A DNA stretch of 64,000 nucleotides from Thiomicrorhabdus sp. 6S3-12 (GTDB lineage: Bacteria; Pseudomonadota; Gammaproteobacteria; Thiomicrospirales; Thiomicrospiraceae): assembly GCF_017571475.1 (NCBI RefSeq), contig NZ_JAGETW010000008.1:1-64000 (forward strand), written 5' to 3'. The stretch's first letter is position 1. Each line of letters opens with the position of its first letter. The translations under genes were made by a program, and so were the position numbers. Positions 6,989-15,365 of this stretch are shown in pieces. The notes below the pieces were generated by a model. It was not told the origin of the DNA. It did no database searches and worked only from the letters and a program-made list of their open reading frames with translations.

Positions 6989-8931
6989 GGCTGTATCCCC
7001 GGAATGGCATGGGTTTCATCCTGTTCCGCATGAAAACCGGCTTCTGCTTCAAACAACCGTTTTAGCAGACGACGCTGCTGGGATTCCAATACTGCGACTT
7101 CCGCGGCAAACTGGCGGGCGTTTTTCAAACGGCTCTCCTGACGTTGTATCTGCACAGCAGCCGACTCTGCACGTCCGGCGGAACCGGCGACAAAATCCTT
7201 ACTGCCGCTTTCAAGCTGATACAGGGCATAATCGCTCTGTTCGGGAAGTGGCGGCTTATCGCCATTGCGCTCACCACCCATTGCGTCACCATCCGCGCCG
7301 AATCCCTCTTCATCGGACTGAGAACTGTTTGGCTTCTGTCCGCCATAAAAGGCTCCATCCTGCTGCTCGCCTCTTCCACTGGACTCGCCTTCAGCATCGT
7401 CTCCGTCCTGTTTTTTGCGGCGCATTGCCAGCTCCTCTTCACAGCGCTGCTTGGCCAACGCCAGATTGTGCTCGGCTTCGGCATAGGGAGAACGGTACAG
7501 CAACGCTTGTTCAAATGCTTCCACGGCCGGCGTCGGAAGTGAGGCCAGATAGTAACTGTTACCGAGATTGAACAGTGCTTTGGCACGCAGATCATCATTG
7601 TCGGCCAACCAGGCGGCCTGCCGAAAATAACGCACGGCAGCCGCATAATCCTGTGCCTTATAGGCGGCAGCGCCGGCACCGAACCAGGCCGAAAACTCAT
7701 TCGGCTGTTGCGCGCGTTCCGCGGCCAAAACCGCATAAGCCTGCTGGGATTGTACAAACTCCTGTTGCTGATAGAGCTGGAAAGCCTCCTGCTCCTCTGC
7801 GGAGGCAAATACCTTTGTACTTAACAGCGCAATCGCGATCACGAAGAAACCGATCCAGATAATTTGCGGCATAAAAACCATCGCCAACAAAACAAGCGCC
7901 GCGCCGACGAACCAAGGACCAATATCCAACCATAACCACTGCTGTGCCTGAACAGATTGCTTTCGGGAGGATTCGCGCAATTCACCCAGATGCTCAAGCA
8001 AAGGAGTCAAACTCCCGTCACTGCGCCAGTAGTCTGCATGCTTCGCTTTTTCCGTCCACTGACGAAGACTGCCTTCCTGCAAAGCCGAGTTCACCGGAAG
8101 ACCGAAATGATGCAGCACGCCCGAAGGATGTGCGTCATCCGGTACGGCCTGCGGCTGCAAAGAGCCGAACCCCAACAGCCACAAATGGTTAAGATCATCC
8201 TGAAGCCAGTCTTGCAGCGGCAGCGCTTTAAGATCCTGCGACAGTTCGACCGGTTTTAGGAACGGTTCGGCCCCGTCACTGAAAACCACCAGCGCCCGGG
8301 CACGGTTTTGAATTTTTTCGCTCAGCGAGGAGCCAACCTGATTATGCTCTAAATGCTGCAGTCCGCGGATAATCGCCGGTTCCAGCCATGACCCGTCCAA
8401 CGGAACCAAACCGGGATAAAGCAATTCCAGATCCTCGACAATCAATGACTTGTCAAACGCCAAAGGACTCACCAGATGCGCGCTTCCGGAAAACGCCATC
8501 AGCCCTACGCGATCCTGCGGCTGCAGCTGCTTACTGAAACTCTGCGCCAGGCGACGGGCATTTTCAAAGCGGCTCGGCTGTCCCGGTTCCGATGCCAGCA
8601 TTGATCGCGACAAATCCAGAACCAGCATAATATCGACCCCTTGCAAGGATTGACTGTCGGTACTTTGCTGATAGATTTTCGGACCCGCCATGGCAATCAC
8701 CAGACTGCTCCACGCCAGAATCAACAGCGTCAAAGGTGAAAAAAGGGCATAACGCCTATAGCCTCGACGCGACGGGCCGGAGGCCTTAAGATTCGGCCAC
8801 AGGTGTTTATCCGCATAGGATTGCTGCGAACTCTGCTCTTTGAAACGACGCCAAAGCAGAAGCAGCAACGGCATACAAAGCGCGAGTAAAAATGCCGGCT
8901 GACGCCAACTTAACCACTCCAGTCCGATCAT
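6982..8931 (-). CDS. BatB/BatC fusion: vWA plus TPR membrane protein, operon 1
   Basis: 649 residues. Two N-terminal membrane spans (about 12-28 and 63-82) precede a von Willebrand A domain with an intact MIDAS start D106-L-S108-R-S110. Two further hydrophobic segments follow near 335-375. A TPR region lies near 405-500 (FNLGNSYYLASL, AVEAFEQALLY), then a Gly/Asp/Gln-rich low-complexity tail. This is BatB fused to the BatC TPR part, a common form. It overlaps the gene before it by 4 bp and the batD-like gene by 7 bp. Other reading frames across this gene are shadows. Confidence 0.85.
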   Translation of the reverse strand: MIGLEWLSWRQPAFLLALCMPLLLLLWRRFKEQSSQQSYADKHLWPNLKASGPSRRGYRRYALFSPLTLLILAWSSLVIAMAGPKIYQQSTDSQSLQGVDIMLVLDLSRSMLASEPGQPSRFENARRLAQSFSKQLQPQDRVGLMAFSGSAHLVSPLAFDKSLIVEDLELLYPGLVPLDGSWLEPAIIRGLQHLEHNQVGSSLSEKIQNRARALVVFSDGAEPFLKPVELSQDLKALPLQDWLQDDLNHLWLLGFGSLQPQAVPDDAHPSGVLHHFGLPVNSALQEGSLRQWTEKAKHADYWRSDGSLTPLLEHLGELRESSRKQSVQAQQWLWLDIGPWFVGAALVLLAMVFMPQIIWIGFFVIAIALLSTKVFASAEEQEAFQLYQQQEFVQSQQAYAVLAAERAQQPNEFSAWFGAGAAAYKAQDYAAAVRYFRQAAWLADNDDLRAKALFNLGNSYYLASLPTPAVEAFEQALLYRSPYAEAEHNLALAKQRCEEELAMRRKKQDGDDAEGESSGRGEQQDGAFYGGQKPNSSQSDEEGFGADGDAMGGERNGDKPPLPEQSDYALYQLESGSKDFVAGSAGRAESAAVQIQRQESRLKNARQFAAEVAVLESQQRRLLKRLFEAEAGFHAEQDETHAIPGIQPW

Positions 8932-10079
8932 CTTGCGGCCTCCTCATCATGCGACGCCGCTCGCGTCAGAACCAGAGCCGAAAGGTAGGCGACAAACAAC
9001 AGCAAACTCAACCAAAGAAACTGCGGATACAACGGCATAAAAGCCCGTTTCTGCGGAGGCGCCTGCCACGGCACCCCTTCCGCCTGATCAATTTTGTGCA
9101 GAACTTCCCGCAGATCCCGCCCGCTGCCGATCTGGTAGAACTGTCCTCCGGTCTCCGCAGCGATAGTGCGTAACAGATCCGCCTTCAAAGGTTGATACAA
9201 CAGGCCGCTGAATTCGCGTTTATCGGCCCGTTCATCCGTCGCACCCACGCCAATGGTATAGATCGGAACCTGCAACAACTGCGCGTAATCGAGCGCCTGC
9301 TCGACCGGCAGACGGCTCGACTGGTTATCGCCATCGCTAATCAGAATCAGAACCCGTTTACGCTCGGGCATCTGCTCCAAAGCCAGATTGGCTGACTGAG
9401 TCTGCTTCAGCGCCAACCCTAAAGCTTCCGCCATGGCTTCATCAGTTCGCCCGGCCAGATAAGGTCTCAGACGTTGCAGATAAAGACGCGCGGCTTGCTG
9501 ATCCGCACTCAGATGCAGAAGGTTAAACGCGCTTTGCGCATAAACGGTAATCGCGAAACGGTTACCGGGGAGTTGCTCAATAAACTGATCCAAGACTTGC
9601 TGAACCGCCTGCATTCGCGTCTGAGGCTGGCCATTTTGCTGATAGTCGTTCAACAGAAAGGAAGCGGATGCCTCGACCACAAACAACAGATCGCGCACTG
9701 TTTTCTGCTGCACCAAAGGTTCAGGAGGCAACGCTTTTTGCGGCTGAGCCAAAACGAGCAACAGACTCAGCAATAAAGCAAAGCGCAGTGTAAACAGAAG
9801 CAGCGCCTGCCAGGTTTTCAACTGTTTGTCGCTTTCTTTTGTCGCTTCGGTAGGTAGTGAATTTGCCTGCATCTGAGCTAAAAGGCTATGTTTGGCGCTG
9901 ATAATCCTCGAAAAGTGCCAATCACGCCAATCCCCCAGATCATCTTGCAGATCGCGCTTGCGCACAAAACCGCGCCATAACCACCAGACAGGCAGAAAAG
10001 CGGCCAGCCAAAGCAGCTGAGGCGCAGCAAAATGCCACGACTGCCACCAGTTCTGTGTCAACTCCAACCAGTCAGCCAT
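8928..10079 (-). CDS. BatA-like vWA membrane protein with altered MIDAS, operon 1
   Basis: 383 residues. Membrane spans near 21-38, 92-111 and about 350-370 frame a vWA domain. The metal-site motif, normally DxSxS, reads E136-A-S138-A-S140; the codon is GAG on the coding strand, so the change is real in this sequence. The other metal-site elements are present (T212 in RTDEA, D249 in LISDG). The paralogue at 48133-49137 keeps the normal Asp. The gene overlaps the DUF4381 gene by 8 bp and the BatB/C gene by 4 bp. Its role is as part of the MoxR/Bat envelope complex. Confidence 0.85.
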   Translation of the reverse strand: MADWLELTQNWWQSWHFAAPQLLWLAAFLPVWWLWRGFVRKRDLQDDLGDWRDWHFSRIISAKHSLLAQMQANSLPTEATKESDKQLKTWQALLLFTLRFALLLSLLLVLAQPQKALPPEPLVQQKTVRDLLFVVEASASFLLNDYQQNGQPQTRMQAVQQVLDQFIEQLPGNRFAITVYAQSAFNLLHLSADQQAARLYLQRLRPYLAGRTDEAMAEALGLALKQTQSANLALEQMPERKRVLILISDGDNQSSRLPVEQALDYAQLLQVPIYTIGVGATDERADKREFSGLLYQPLKADLLRTIAAETGGQFYQIGSGRDLREVLHKIDQAEGVPWQAPPQKRAFMPLYPQFLWLSLLLFVAYLSALVLTRAASHDEEAAR

Positions 10080-10542
10080 CTTGTCTCTCCGAGCGAGCTT
10101 TCAGCGAAAAACGTCGGAACCCGTGTTTTAGACGCATTTTCTGGCGCCCGAAATACGCGGACCAGAGCCAACGCCAGTACAAACGTTTGGCCGCCGCTGA
10201 CAAATAGCCTAGCTCTGCTTCCTGTGCCGGAGTCAAGGCCTGCGACTGGCTCGCCAAAGTACCCAGCTGTTGCAGCACCATTTGCAGTCGATCCCGCAGG
10301 GAAGAGCTCAACATGGAACTATTTCGTTTTAAAGGTTGCAGCAGATAAAACAGAACCCAGACACCGTCTTCGCTTCTCCAGGCAAGCAAACGGCGCCAGT
10401 GTCGAAAACTGCGACTTCTCAGCAGCCAGATCAGGCCAAACATCATTAATGCCGGCAGTACCCACCACCAAAATGTCGATGCGCTTTCCGCAAGCGCCGG
10501 CACGGGAAGAAAAGGCGCTTCGATATCGATAAGTTCAGCCAT
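10072..10542 (-). CDS. DUF4381 family membrane protein, operon 1
   Basis: 156 residues with one N-terminal membrane span (about 25-42, FWWWVLPALMMFGLIWLL) and a cytosolic, Arg- and Leu-rich helical remainder. Its size, topology and position between the DUF58 and BatA genes are those of DUF4381 proteins in MoxR/Bat operons. It overlaps both neighbours by 8 bp. The molecular function is unknown in the family. Confidence 0.8.
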   Translation of the reverse strand: MAELIDIEAPFLPVPALAESASTFWWWVLPALMMFGLIWLLRSRSFRHWRRLLAWRSEDGVWVLFYLLQPLKRNSSMLSSSLRDRLQMVLQQLGTLASQSQALTPAQEAELGYLSAAAKRLYWRWLWSAYFGRQKMRLKHGFRRFSLKARSERQDG

Positions 10543-11524
10543 TCGTCGTCCCTCGTTCGGAAAGTGTCGACTGCTGGGCCGCCAAAACGCCTTGATTATG
10601 GGCGGTTAACTGCAGATAAACCCTTGCCAACTGTTGCAGGGGCGTTTCGCTGGAAGCCGCCGCAAAACGGGCGCCGTTTTTTATCAAGGCTTCCTCGATC
10701 TGAGCGTAGTGCGACTGCGCCCAGTGCTGATAAGCTTTGCGTTCCAACAAGCGATCGAGACGAAGCGCCTTACCCATAGAACCGAGCAACTGCAATCCGG
10801 GAGCGGCCGGTAAAGCGATTTCCGCCGGATCATACAACCATAGAAAATTCAGCGTCAAACGCTGTCGCCAGGCGATTAGCTGCTTGGCAAATTCGGCATC
10901 TTCGGTAAAGTCATGCAGATCGCTGACAATAAAGACACTCGCTCCGGCATCGGTATGCGTAAAGAGTTCATTCATCGCTTTGGCCAAACTCACCGGCCGT
11001 TTGCCTGCGGCAAGCCACTCGGACTTCGAATGATTCAGAGACTGCAGACAGGAAAGCACCAGACTCTGACCACTTAACTGCGTCAGAGGAATGCGCAGTA
11101 AACGATCTCCGAAAGCCCAGAGCTGCAGACTGACATTATGTCTTTGCGCCTGCCATGCGATCATTGCAACCAGATTCAATGCCTGAGAAACCTTAAACTG
11201 GCGACGGGTTCCGAACCACATCGGTTCGCGCATATCGACAGCGATCACCCACTGCGCCTGACGCTGCTCTTCAAAACGGCGACTGAAGGCTTCGCCGCTG
11301 CGCGCCATTAAACGCCAATCGAGATGACGGATTTCATCCCCATGCGAATAGGGACGGCTTTCTGCGAATTCACTGCCGCTGCCATGCATCCGGCTGTTCT
11401 GCGGCCCCTGCAAGGACTGTGACGAGAGCTGCTGACCCCAGTCCGGCTGCATATTCCATGCATCCAGCTGGTTTAACAACGCCTTAAACGACTGTGAATC
11501 CAACGGTTTCATGCAGACAGTCAA
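10535..11524 (-). CDS. DUF58 domain protein, operon 1
   Basis: 329 residues. The hallmark DUF58 segment is present near 50-90: EFAESRPYSHGDEIRHLDW followed by the RSGEAFSRRFEE stretch. A vWA-like fold follows with VIAVDMREPMWFG. DUF58 proteins sit directly after moxR and are thought to link the AAA+ ATPase to the vWA proteins. It overlaps the moxR gene by 4 bp (ATGA) and the DUF4381 gene by 8 bp. No membrane span was seen. Confidence 0.88.
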   Translation of the reverse strand: MTVCMKPLDSQSFKALLNQLDAWNMQPDWGQQLSSQSLQGPQNSRMHGSGSEFAESRPYSHGDEIRHLDWRLMARSGEAFSRRFEEQRQAQWVIAVDMREPMWFGTRRQFKVSQALNLVAMIAWQAQRHNVSLQLWAFGDRLLRIPLTQLSGQSLVLSCLQSLNHSKSEWLAAGKRPVSLAKAMNELFTHTDAGASVFIVSDLHDFTEDAEFAKQLIAWRQRLTLNFLWLYDPAEIALPAAPGLQLLGSMGKALRLDRLLERKAYQHWAQSHYAQIEEALIKNGARFAAASSETPLQQLARVYLQLTAHNQGVLAAQQSTLSERGTTNG

Positions 11525-12492
11525 TCCATTTCCGGGATGGCGACCAATTCAATCAAACGCTGGATGATTTTATCCGCGCTCCAGCCACTGGCATAAGCAC
11601 CAAAACTCAGGATAATTCGGTGTCGCAGAACATCCGGCAGCATCTGCTGTACATCGTCCGGGGTAACGAAATCCCGGCCATCCAGCCATGCCCAGGCACA
11701 ACTGGCATGCAGCAGAGCCAGAGACGCGCGCGGCGAGGCGCCGATCTGCAAGACTTCTTCCATCTCGGGATCCAGCTCTCCAAGACGTCGGGTAGCCGTC
11801 ACCAACGCCACCATATAGGCTTCAACGGGTTCGGAAACATACTGTTCCGAAACCTGATGGCGCGCCTGCATCACCTGTTCCGGGGTTAAGGCACTTTGGT
11901 AATTATCCCGATCTTCGCCAAAGTGGCGCTTGCGGTCGCGACGCAGTATTTCCAGCTCGTCTTCCTGATCGGGGTAATCCAATAAAAGGTGCAGCATGAA
12001 ACGGTCGAGTTGCGCCTCCGGCAAAGGGTAAGTTCCGTTCTGCTCAAGCGGGTTCTGAGTGGCCAGAACCAAAAACGTCTCCGGCAAGGCGCGCGTTTTG
12101 CCGCCGGCGGTTACCTGTTTTTCCGCCATCGCTTCCAGCAGCGCTGACTGCACTTTCGGCGGCGCGCGGTTAATCTCGTCGGCCAGAATAATATCGTGGA
12201 AAATCGGCCCCGGGACAAAGCGTAAAGCACCACTCTCTTTATCCAGAATTTCCGAGCCGATCACATCGCCCGGCATCAGGTCGGGGGTAAACTGGATGCG
12301 CTGAAAAGCGGCATGCACGCCTTGCGCCAGCGCCTTAACCGCAGTCGTTTTAGCCAGCCCCGGCGGCCCTTCCAGCAAAACGTGTCCGCCGGTCAGAAGC
12401 GCGACCATCATTTTATCCAGAAGCGCTTCCTGCCCGACAATCACGGTCTGCAAATGTTCTTTCAATGCCTGAAATTCTAGTTGACTCGACAT
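11521..12492 (-). CDS. MoxR-family AAA+ ATPase, operon 1
   Basis: 323 residues from ATG 12492, preferred because AGG lies about 8 nt upstream; a GTG in frame at 12507 would add five residues and abut the MFS stop. Walker A is GPPGLAKTT, Walker B is LADEINRAPPK and sensor 1 is ATQNPLEQ, all standard for MoxR. These cytosolic ATPases act as chaperones that activate vWA-domain partners (family knowledge). It is the first gene of the Bat operon and lies 15 bp after the MFS gene, so it may be read from that promoter. Confidence 0.92.
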   Translation of the reverse strand: MSSQLEFQALKEHLQTVIVGQEALLDKMMVALLTGGHVLLEGPPGLAKTTAVKALAQGVHAAFQRIQFTPDLMPGDVIGSEILDKESGALRFVPGPIFHDIILADEINRAPPKVQSALLEAMAEKQVTAGGKTRALPETFLVLATQNPLEQNGTYPLPEAQLDRFMLHLLLDYPDQEDELEILRRDRKRHFGEDRDNYQSALTPEQVMQARHQVSEQYVSEPVEAYMVALVTATRRLGELDPEMEEVLQIGASPRASLALLHASCAWAWLDGRDFVTPDDVQQMLPDVLRHRIILSFGAYASGWSADKIIQRLIELVAIPEMD

Positions 12493-12507
12493 AGGTTTAC
12501 CTGCCAC

Positions 12508-13764
12508 TTAATGAATCTTTTTATGAGGGACTTTAAGCCAAACCCAAAGACCCGAAATTACCATGGCGACCGCAACCAGTTCAAACGCACTTTCCAAGCG
12601 TCCGGTAAACTGAGCTGCCAGTCCCATAACCAAGGCACCGATTGCATAACCGAAATCGCGCCAGAATCGGTAAATGCCTAAAATCGTCGCTCTTTCCTGA
12701 GCGTCGGCATGATCGGCCACCGCTGCGCCCAGAGTTGGATAAAGCATCGCCATCCCAAGACCAATCAGAGCCGCTTCCAGCGACCACCACCCACTGCCAT
12801 GGCTGTGAACAATCGCCCAGACACCCAGCGCACATATCCACATTCCAGCCACAATGAGAGGCTTGCGACCTATTCTATCCGATAAAGGACCTGTGACTAA
12901 TTGGGAGGCTCCCCAAACGACGCCGTAAACTGAAATAATAGCGCTGGCTTGAATCAGCGACAACTCCCGACTGAGCAAATAAACCGGCAGAAGCACCCAA
13001 ACCAACGCATCGACAAACTTCTCAACCATGCCCGCCTGGTTCAGCGCAACCAGCGGAGAGTATTGCAGTGAGGCATAAGCAAACAACGTGTTTAGCGGCC
13101 GGCCCTGTGGTCGGGAAGCCGATTGACTGCCGCCATTGTCTTCAGCCCAAGGCTTGGTTTCGACAATGTGAAAAACGGCCAGGTATAAACCGGCACACAG
13201 AGTCAGCATCGATAAAATACTCAACGCCAAATGTGCCCCCAGCGATTCCACCGCCACTGCGGCCGCCAATCCGGCCAATCCAACGGCAGCATATCCGGAG
13301 AACTCATTCAAACCGTTAACCAGCCCTCTCTGAGTAGGCTTTGCCAAATCAAGTTTACTGTTCAGCGCCATCGACCAACTTAACCCCTGATTTAACCCCA
13401 AAAACAGAGTGGCCGCCAAAATCCAATACCAGCTATCGGCGAAATAGAACAAAATCGGAATCGGCAATGCCGCTATCCACCCGAGAATCAGTATATTTTT
13501 CCGCCCGAAACGATCGGACATCCGCCCAGCCAGCAAGTTCATAACAGCCTTAATAAAGCCGAACACCACGACAAAAGCGGTAAGCAATATAAACTGCTGC
13601 TCGGCCAAACCGAACTCTGTAGAAGACAGACCCGGAAGTACCGTTCGAGTCAGACCAATCATAGATCCAACCAGAAAAACCTGTAACAACTGGTGCAAAA
13701 ACTGCGGCAGATTACAGCGAATTCCGTTTTCAAAGAAACGCCCGGATAACGCAGAATCTTGCAT
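12508..13764 (-). CDS. MFS transporter, regulated by divergent ArsR-rhodanese protein
   Basis: 418 residues with about twelve hydrophobic segments and the MFS loop motif twice, as RMSDRFGRK and LSDRIGRK. The substrate cannot be read from the sequence. An inverted-repeat operator lies at 13776-13797, just 11 bp upstream of the ATG and overlapping the ribosome-site region. The divergent gene at 13971 encodes an ArsR-type regulator with a rhodanese domain. Efflux or uptake linked to sulfur species or toxic oxyanions is a reasonable inference. The moxR gene follows after 15 bp. Confidence 0.88.
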   Translation of the reverse strand: MQDSALSGRFFENGIRCNLPQFLHQLLQVFLVGSMIGLTRTVLPGLSSTEFGLAEQQFILLTAFVVVFGFIKAVMNLLAGRMSDRFGRKNILILGWIAALPIPILFYFADSWYWILAATLFLGLNQGLSWSMALNSKLDLAKPTQRGLVNGLNEFSGYAAVGLAGLAAAVAVESLGAHLALSILSMLTLCAGLYLAVFHIVETKPWAEDNGGSQSASRPQGRPLNTLFAYASLQYSPLVALNQAGMVEKFVDALVWVLLPVYLLSRELSLIQASAIISVYGVVWGASQLVTGPLSDRIGRKPLIVAGMWICALGVWAIVHSHGSGWWSLEAALIGLGMAMLYPTLGAAVADHADAQERATILGIYRFWRDFGYAIGALVMGLAAQFTGRLESAFELVAVAMVISGLWVWLKVPHKKIH

Positions 13765-13775
13765 TCAACTGACCT

Positions 13776-13797
13776 CATTCAACTAATTGGTTGAATG
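13776..13797. promoter_or_regulatory. inverted-repeat operator, probably for the ArsR-rhodanese regulator
   Basis: CATTCAAC and GTTGAATG are perfect 8-bp arms around a 6-bp centre. The site lies between the divergent MFS and arsR-like genes, 11 bp from the MFS start codon. A half-site-like CATTCAAC also overlaps the MFS start (13762-13769). ArsR-family repressors bind such 12-2-12-like dyads; assignment to this regulator is inferred from position. Confidence 0.7.
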
Positions 13798-13970
13798 TTA
13801 GTGGCAGATTTCTGGATTGTCAAATTCCCCTTTCCCGATTGAGGCAAAAGCAGGGTCGACAAGACATGCTTCGGTCGCTATATTGTGAAGAGCCGCTTAT
13901 TGCTTTCTTTTCACAGGAAACCCGGCTTCCCCGGGATTTACTATTTCATGACCAATGACCTTAAAGCAGA

Positions 13971-14615
13971 ATGACAACCGATAATCTAAAACTATGTTTA
14001 TTTGAACAATTGGCGCAGATCGGCAAATCCATGGGCCATGCCAATCGTCTTCTTATACTCGACATTCTCGCGCAGGCTCCCACTCAAGTGGAAACCTTGA
14101 GTCAAAAACTCAATTTAAGCCTGGCGAATGTATCCAAACATTTGCAACACCTTAAACAGAGCGGGCTGGTGGTTTGTGAAATTCAAGGAAAGCAGCGTAT
14201 CTACCGGCTCAGCGAGCCAAGTATAGTGACTCTGGTACAAACAATGCGGCACATCGCCGAGAACCAAATGGCCGAAGTCTCAACCATTCTGAATGAAAAA
14301 CTTCAGCCTCGGGCTCCCTTGACGCCCTTTAATCCTAAAGAAATCAAAAAAGCATTACAGACCGAGAGCATCACCCTGCTCGATGTAAGACCGGAAGATG
14401 AGTATCAGGCCGGACATATAGACGGCGCCATCAATATCCCCATCGAGGAACTCAGCGAGCAGATCAAAGACCTCTCCCGGGACAAGCCGGTCATCGTGTA
14501 TTGTCGCGGGCCTTATTGCCTATGGTCGTATGAAGCGGTGGAAAACCTCAGGCAGCATGATTTTGATGCCAGCAGAATGGCCGATGGCTATCCTGACTGG
14601 GAGCAGATACAGTAA
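13971..14615 (+). CDS. ArsR-family regulator fused to a rhodanese domain
   Basis: 214 residues. The N-terminal half (about 10-100) is a winged-helix ArsR domain (ANRLLILDILAQAPTQVETL, then SLANVSKHLQHLKQSGLV). The C-terminal half is a rhodanese domain (LLDVRPEDEYQAGHIDGAIN) with the active-site loop VYCRGPYC, so the catalytic Cys is kept. No ArsR metal-site Cys pair is seen in the helix, so sensing may run through the rhodanese Cys, for example persulfide; this is inference. It is divergent from the MFS gene, with a dyad between them. Confidence 0.88.
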   Translation: MTTDNLKLCLFEQLAQIGKSMGHANRLLILDILAQAPTQVETLSQKLNLSLANVSKHLQHLKQSGLVVCEIQGKQRIYRLSEPSIVTLVQTMRHIAENQMAEVSTILNEKLQPRAPLTPFNPKEIKKALQTESITLLDVRPEDEYQAGHIDGAINIPIEELSEQIKDLSRDKPVIVYCRGPYCLWSYEAVENLRQHDFDASRMADGYPDWEQIQ

Positions 14616-14625
14616 TTTCGGATAC

Positions 14626-14660
14626 AAAAAAAGCCCATCCCGCCACAAACTAGGATGAGC
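14626..14660 (-). terminator. intrinsic terminator on the minus strand without an obvious gene
   Basis: On the minus strand GCTCATCC (14660-14653) pairs with GGATGGGC (14640-14633), one pair being G-U, and seven T residues follow. It sits 10 bp beyond the stop of the plus-strand arsR-like gene, where the plus-strand version lacks a T-run. No minus-strand gene ends here; the nearest upstream one ends at 15366. Confidence 0.6.
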
Positions 14661-14870
14661 CAAAAACCTCTGATTATTGTTTTGCACAGCCTAACCAGAA
14701 AACGTGCCAATCCTTGCAAAAGCGCTTTGCCGTCATACAAATAGCCGCAACGGCGCATGTTTCTGTTTATTTTGCAGTTGAAAGAACCCACTGAAATTGC
14801 ACCAGACAAAGGTTTACCAGGCGCTAATTTGGAGCAACCTCGAGATCAAATGAAAGCAAGGACGGCCAAC

Positions 14871-15353
14871 ATGGATCAAATTCAACTTCTGGAAATGCGT
14901 CAGGAAAACGCGGAGGAAATCGCCGCGCTGACCGGTGAGCTCTTGCAGGAAATCATGCAGGCAACCGGCCAACCCGCTTTTTGCTTTGACGAACAAGAAG
15001 TCGTAAAACGCTTACGCGGGTTTATCGCTGAAGGGCACTACCGCGTCATTGCAGCCAGAATCGACCGGCAGTTAATCGGCTTTGCCAGCCTTTACCCGAG
15101 TTACGCACTCTATGCTGAAGGCTGTTTCGGCACACTGGCCGAGTTTTATGTCAAACCGCAATATCGCCGCAAAGGCGTAGGAAAAATGCTCATACAGAGC
15201 GTTATGGACTATGGGCGCGGACAGGGCTGGAAACGTTTGGAAGTGACAACGCCTTCCCTTCCCGAATTTGATAAAACCCTGGCCTTTTACCAGCGCGAAG
15301 GCTTTGAAATCACCGGCGGTCGGAAACTCAAACGATTACTGGAAACTTCGTAA
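14871..15353 (+). CDS. GNAT family N-acetyltransferase
   Basis: 160 residues from ATG 14871, chosen because AAGGA lies 8 nt upstream; an in-frame ATG at 14850 is less well placed. The GNAT core is clear: the beta-4 strand FGTLAEFYVKPQYRRKGVGKMLIQ holds the acetyl-CoA loop (QYRRKGVG). A C-terminal FYQREGFEITGG follows. Substrate unknown. It stands alone between an arsR-like gene and a convergent membrane-protein gene. Confidence 0.85.
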   Translation: MDQIQLLEMRQENAEEIAALTGELLQEIMQATGQPAFCFDEQEVVKRLRGFIAEGHYRVIAARIDRQLIGFASLYPSYALYAEGCFGTLAEFYVKPQYRRKGVGKMLIQSVMDYGRGQGWKRLEVTTPSLPEFDKTLAFYQREGFEITGGRKLKRLLETS

Positions 15354-15365
15354 GACCCGTTGCGC

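Noticed and set aside
6987-7808. Frames of 194 and 227 residues over the BatB/C gene.
   Set aside because: They are Arg/Pro/Ser-rich alternate-frame translations of a gene with clear vWA and TPR domains; no sign of a frameshift in the real gene.
14588-14809. Minus-strand 73-residue frame over the orphan terminator.
   Set aside because: It overlaps the terminator and the end of the arsR-like gene and has no ribosome site; a noncoding transcript is the simpler reading.
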